Shown: positions 52,315-52,777 of the stretch, piece after piece
Position numbering within the stretch: position 1 is the first letter of the stretch
How the letters are laid out: each line of letters starts with the position of its first letter
Assembly: GCA_016218825.1 (NCBI GenBank)
Contig: JACRCV010000083.1
Span: 1 to 52,777, forward strand
DNA: 52,777 bases
From: Deltaproteobacteria bacterium
GTDB taxonomy: Bacteria; Myxococcota; XYA12-FULL-58-9
Reading direction: 5' to 3'
The notes under the pieces: model-generated
What the model was told of the DNA's origin: nothing
The model's input: the letters and a program-made list of their open reading frames with translations, nothing else
Database searches by the model: none
Made by a program: the position numbers and the translations under genes

Positions 52315-52639
52315 ATCCAAGATCCTTGAGATATTTGTTCATCACTCGCTCGGCCTCACCGCGCTCCTTTTCCAGCACCCGGAGCATCTTGACCGCGCCG
52401 GCAACGTCGATCTCCTCTTCGGCCTCGGCTGTTTCAACGTACCGTGAGATGTTGAGGTTCCAGTCGTTCTTCTCGATCTCGATGACCGGGACCATGCGGG
52501 CGTAACGCTCCACGCTTCTGCCGGCGTGGAAAGTCTTGGCGATCTTCTTCACATCTTCATCACGCAAGTAGTTCTGGGTCGTGCCCTGATGAAACTCCCG
52601 CGAGCCGTCGATGAACATCACCTTGCCCTTGCGGCTCGG
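52304..52639 (-). pseudogene. 3' fragment of hsdM, cut by an insertion sequence
   Basis: The last 111 codons of a HsdM gene: RKGKVMFIDGSREFHQG, NYLRDEDVKKIAKTFHAG, and a C-terminal helical tail with VMNKYLKDLGYAG. The N6_Mtase catalytic core (TSPACGTG/NPPF) is missing from the window. Directly upstream at 52640 the sequence changes to an IS end, so the gene is interrupted. The remaining part may lie beyond the IS, outside the window. Confidence 0.8.
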
Positions 52640-52777
52640 GTAAGCGTTCACGCCCTCATGCCGCCGCGAGCATGACGTGATCTTGGTCAGGGAGCAACGA
52701 CGGAGCTGCGGAGCCAGTCAACTGCGCGGTGCAGGCCGCGGTGATGAACTCGAGCACATTGCGCTCCTGCTGGCGCA
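52640..52777 (-). mobile_element. End of an IS66-like element in hsdM
   Basis: The plus-strand sequence from 52640 begins GTAAGCGTTCACGCC, of the GTAA type that I recall for IS66-family termini. Only 16 bases in, the stop codon (52656-52658) of a transposase C-terminus occurs, which fits the compact right end of such elements. The rest of the element lies to the right of the window. Family assignment is tentative. Confidence 0.55.
52656..52777 (-). CDS. Transposase C-terminal tail (IS66-like), partial
   Basis: The frame reads RQQERNVLEFITAACTAQLT then APSLLP and ends LAAA. The RxxRxVLxFL...A....G..APSLLP pattern is that of the C-terminal tail of transposases I associate with IS66-type elements. 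Its 5' part is outside the window. It is transcribed toward the hsdM fragment. Confidence 0.5.
   Translation of the reverse strand, partial: RQQERNVLEFITAACTAQLTGSAAPSLLPDQDHVMLAAA

Overview
The window is GC-rich DNA from a Gram-negative bacterium. Two very cysteine-rich lipoproteins, one with DUF4215-like and DUF1566-like segments, together with eukaryotic-type Ser/Thr kinase signalling and several large hybrid histidine kinases, point to a deltaproteobacterial / Myxococcota-type genome. No species can be named from the sequence. All names below come from reading motifs and architecture by eye; no database search was run.

Left third (1 to about 20,000) is mostly chromosomal signalling. It opens with the terminus of an IS21-like element that cuts into a CheB-CheR-PAS hybrid gene, followed by an overlapping PAS-GAF hybrid histidine kinase. 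Next come a second, opposed hybrid kinase, an RpoH-type sigma factor and a NarL-type response regulator, which look like a stress-signalling cluster. Small metabolic or housekeeping proteins follow (CoA-binding, PEBP, PRC-barrel). Two Cys-rich lipoproteins flank a small membrane protein, a membrane-anchored Ser/Thr kinase, an unknown 387-residue protein and a small P-loop kinase.

Middle (20,000 to 35,800) mixes housekeeping and accessory genes. It has a YkgJ-like protein, two convergent DUF4143 ATPases, a CCA-adding/poly(A) polymerase-type nucleotidyltransferase, and an hflX-ABC-F operon. A recognisable promoter and a seven-codon leader peptide precede hflX, which suggests inducible ribosome-rescue or antibiotic resistance. 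Then come a VapBC45-like pair whose toxin lacks a normal start codon, a frameshifted adenylate cyclase, an orphan MerR/HicB fusion related to the VapB45-like protein, small exported proteins, a third DUF4143 ATPase, and an AbiE pair with a truncated toxin.

Right third (35,800 to 52,777) is a defence island made of two units. The first is hsdR-hsdM-hsdS (+ strand), followed by an unknown protein and an XRE-ImmA/IrrE protein. It ends in decayed DNA holding an HNH/DUF1524 remnant, the last 35 codons of a tyrosine recombinase and the 3' part of a tRNA-Leu(UAA). That tRNA fragment is best read as an attachment-site scar. Beyond it, on the - strand, lie a ShosTA-like PRTase/DprA pair and a second type I operon, hsdM-hsdS-albA2-hsdR-ygjP, with almost every junction overlapping. 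The hsdM of this second system is interrupted at the window edge by what looks like an IS66-family element, so it is probably inactive.

The most interesting points are the leader-controlled hflX-ABC-F operon, the tRNA-Leu scar separating two defence modules, the ShosTA-like pair next to an extended type I operon, the distinct AT-rich palindrome at the start of each of three DUF4143 ATPase genes, and two nearby antitoxin-like regulators that share an N-terminal module but carry different C-terminal domains.
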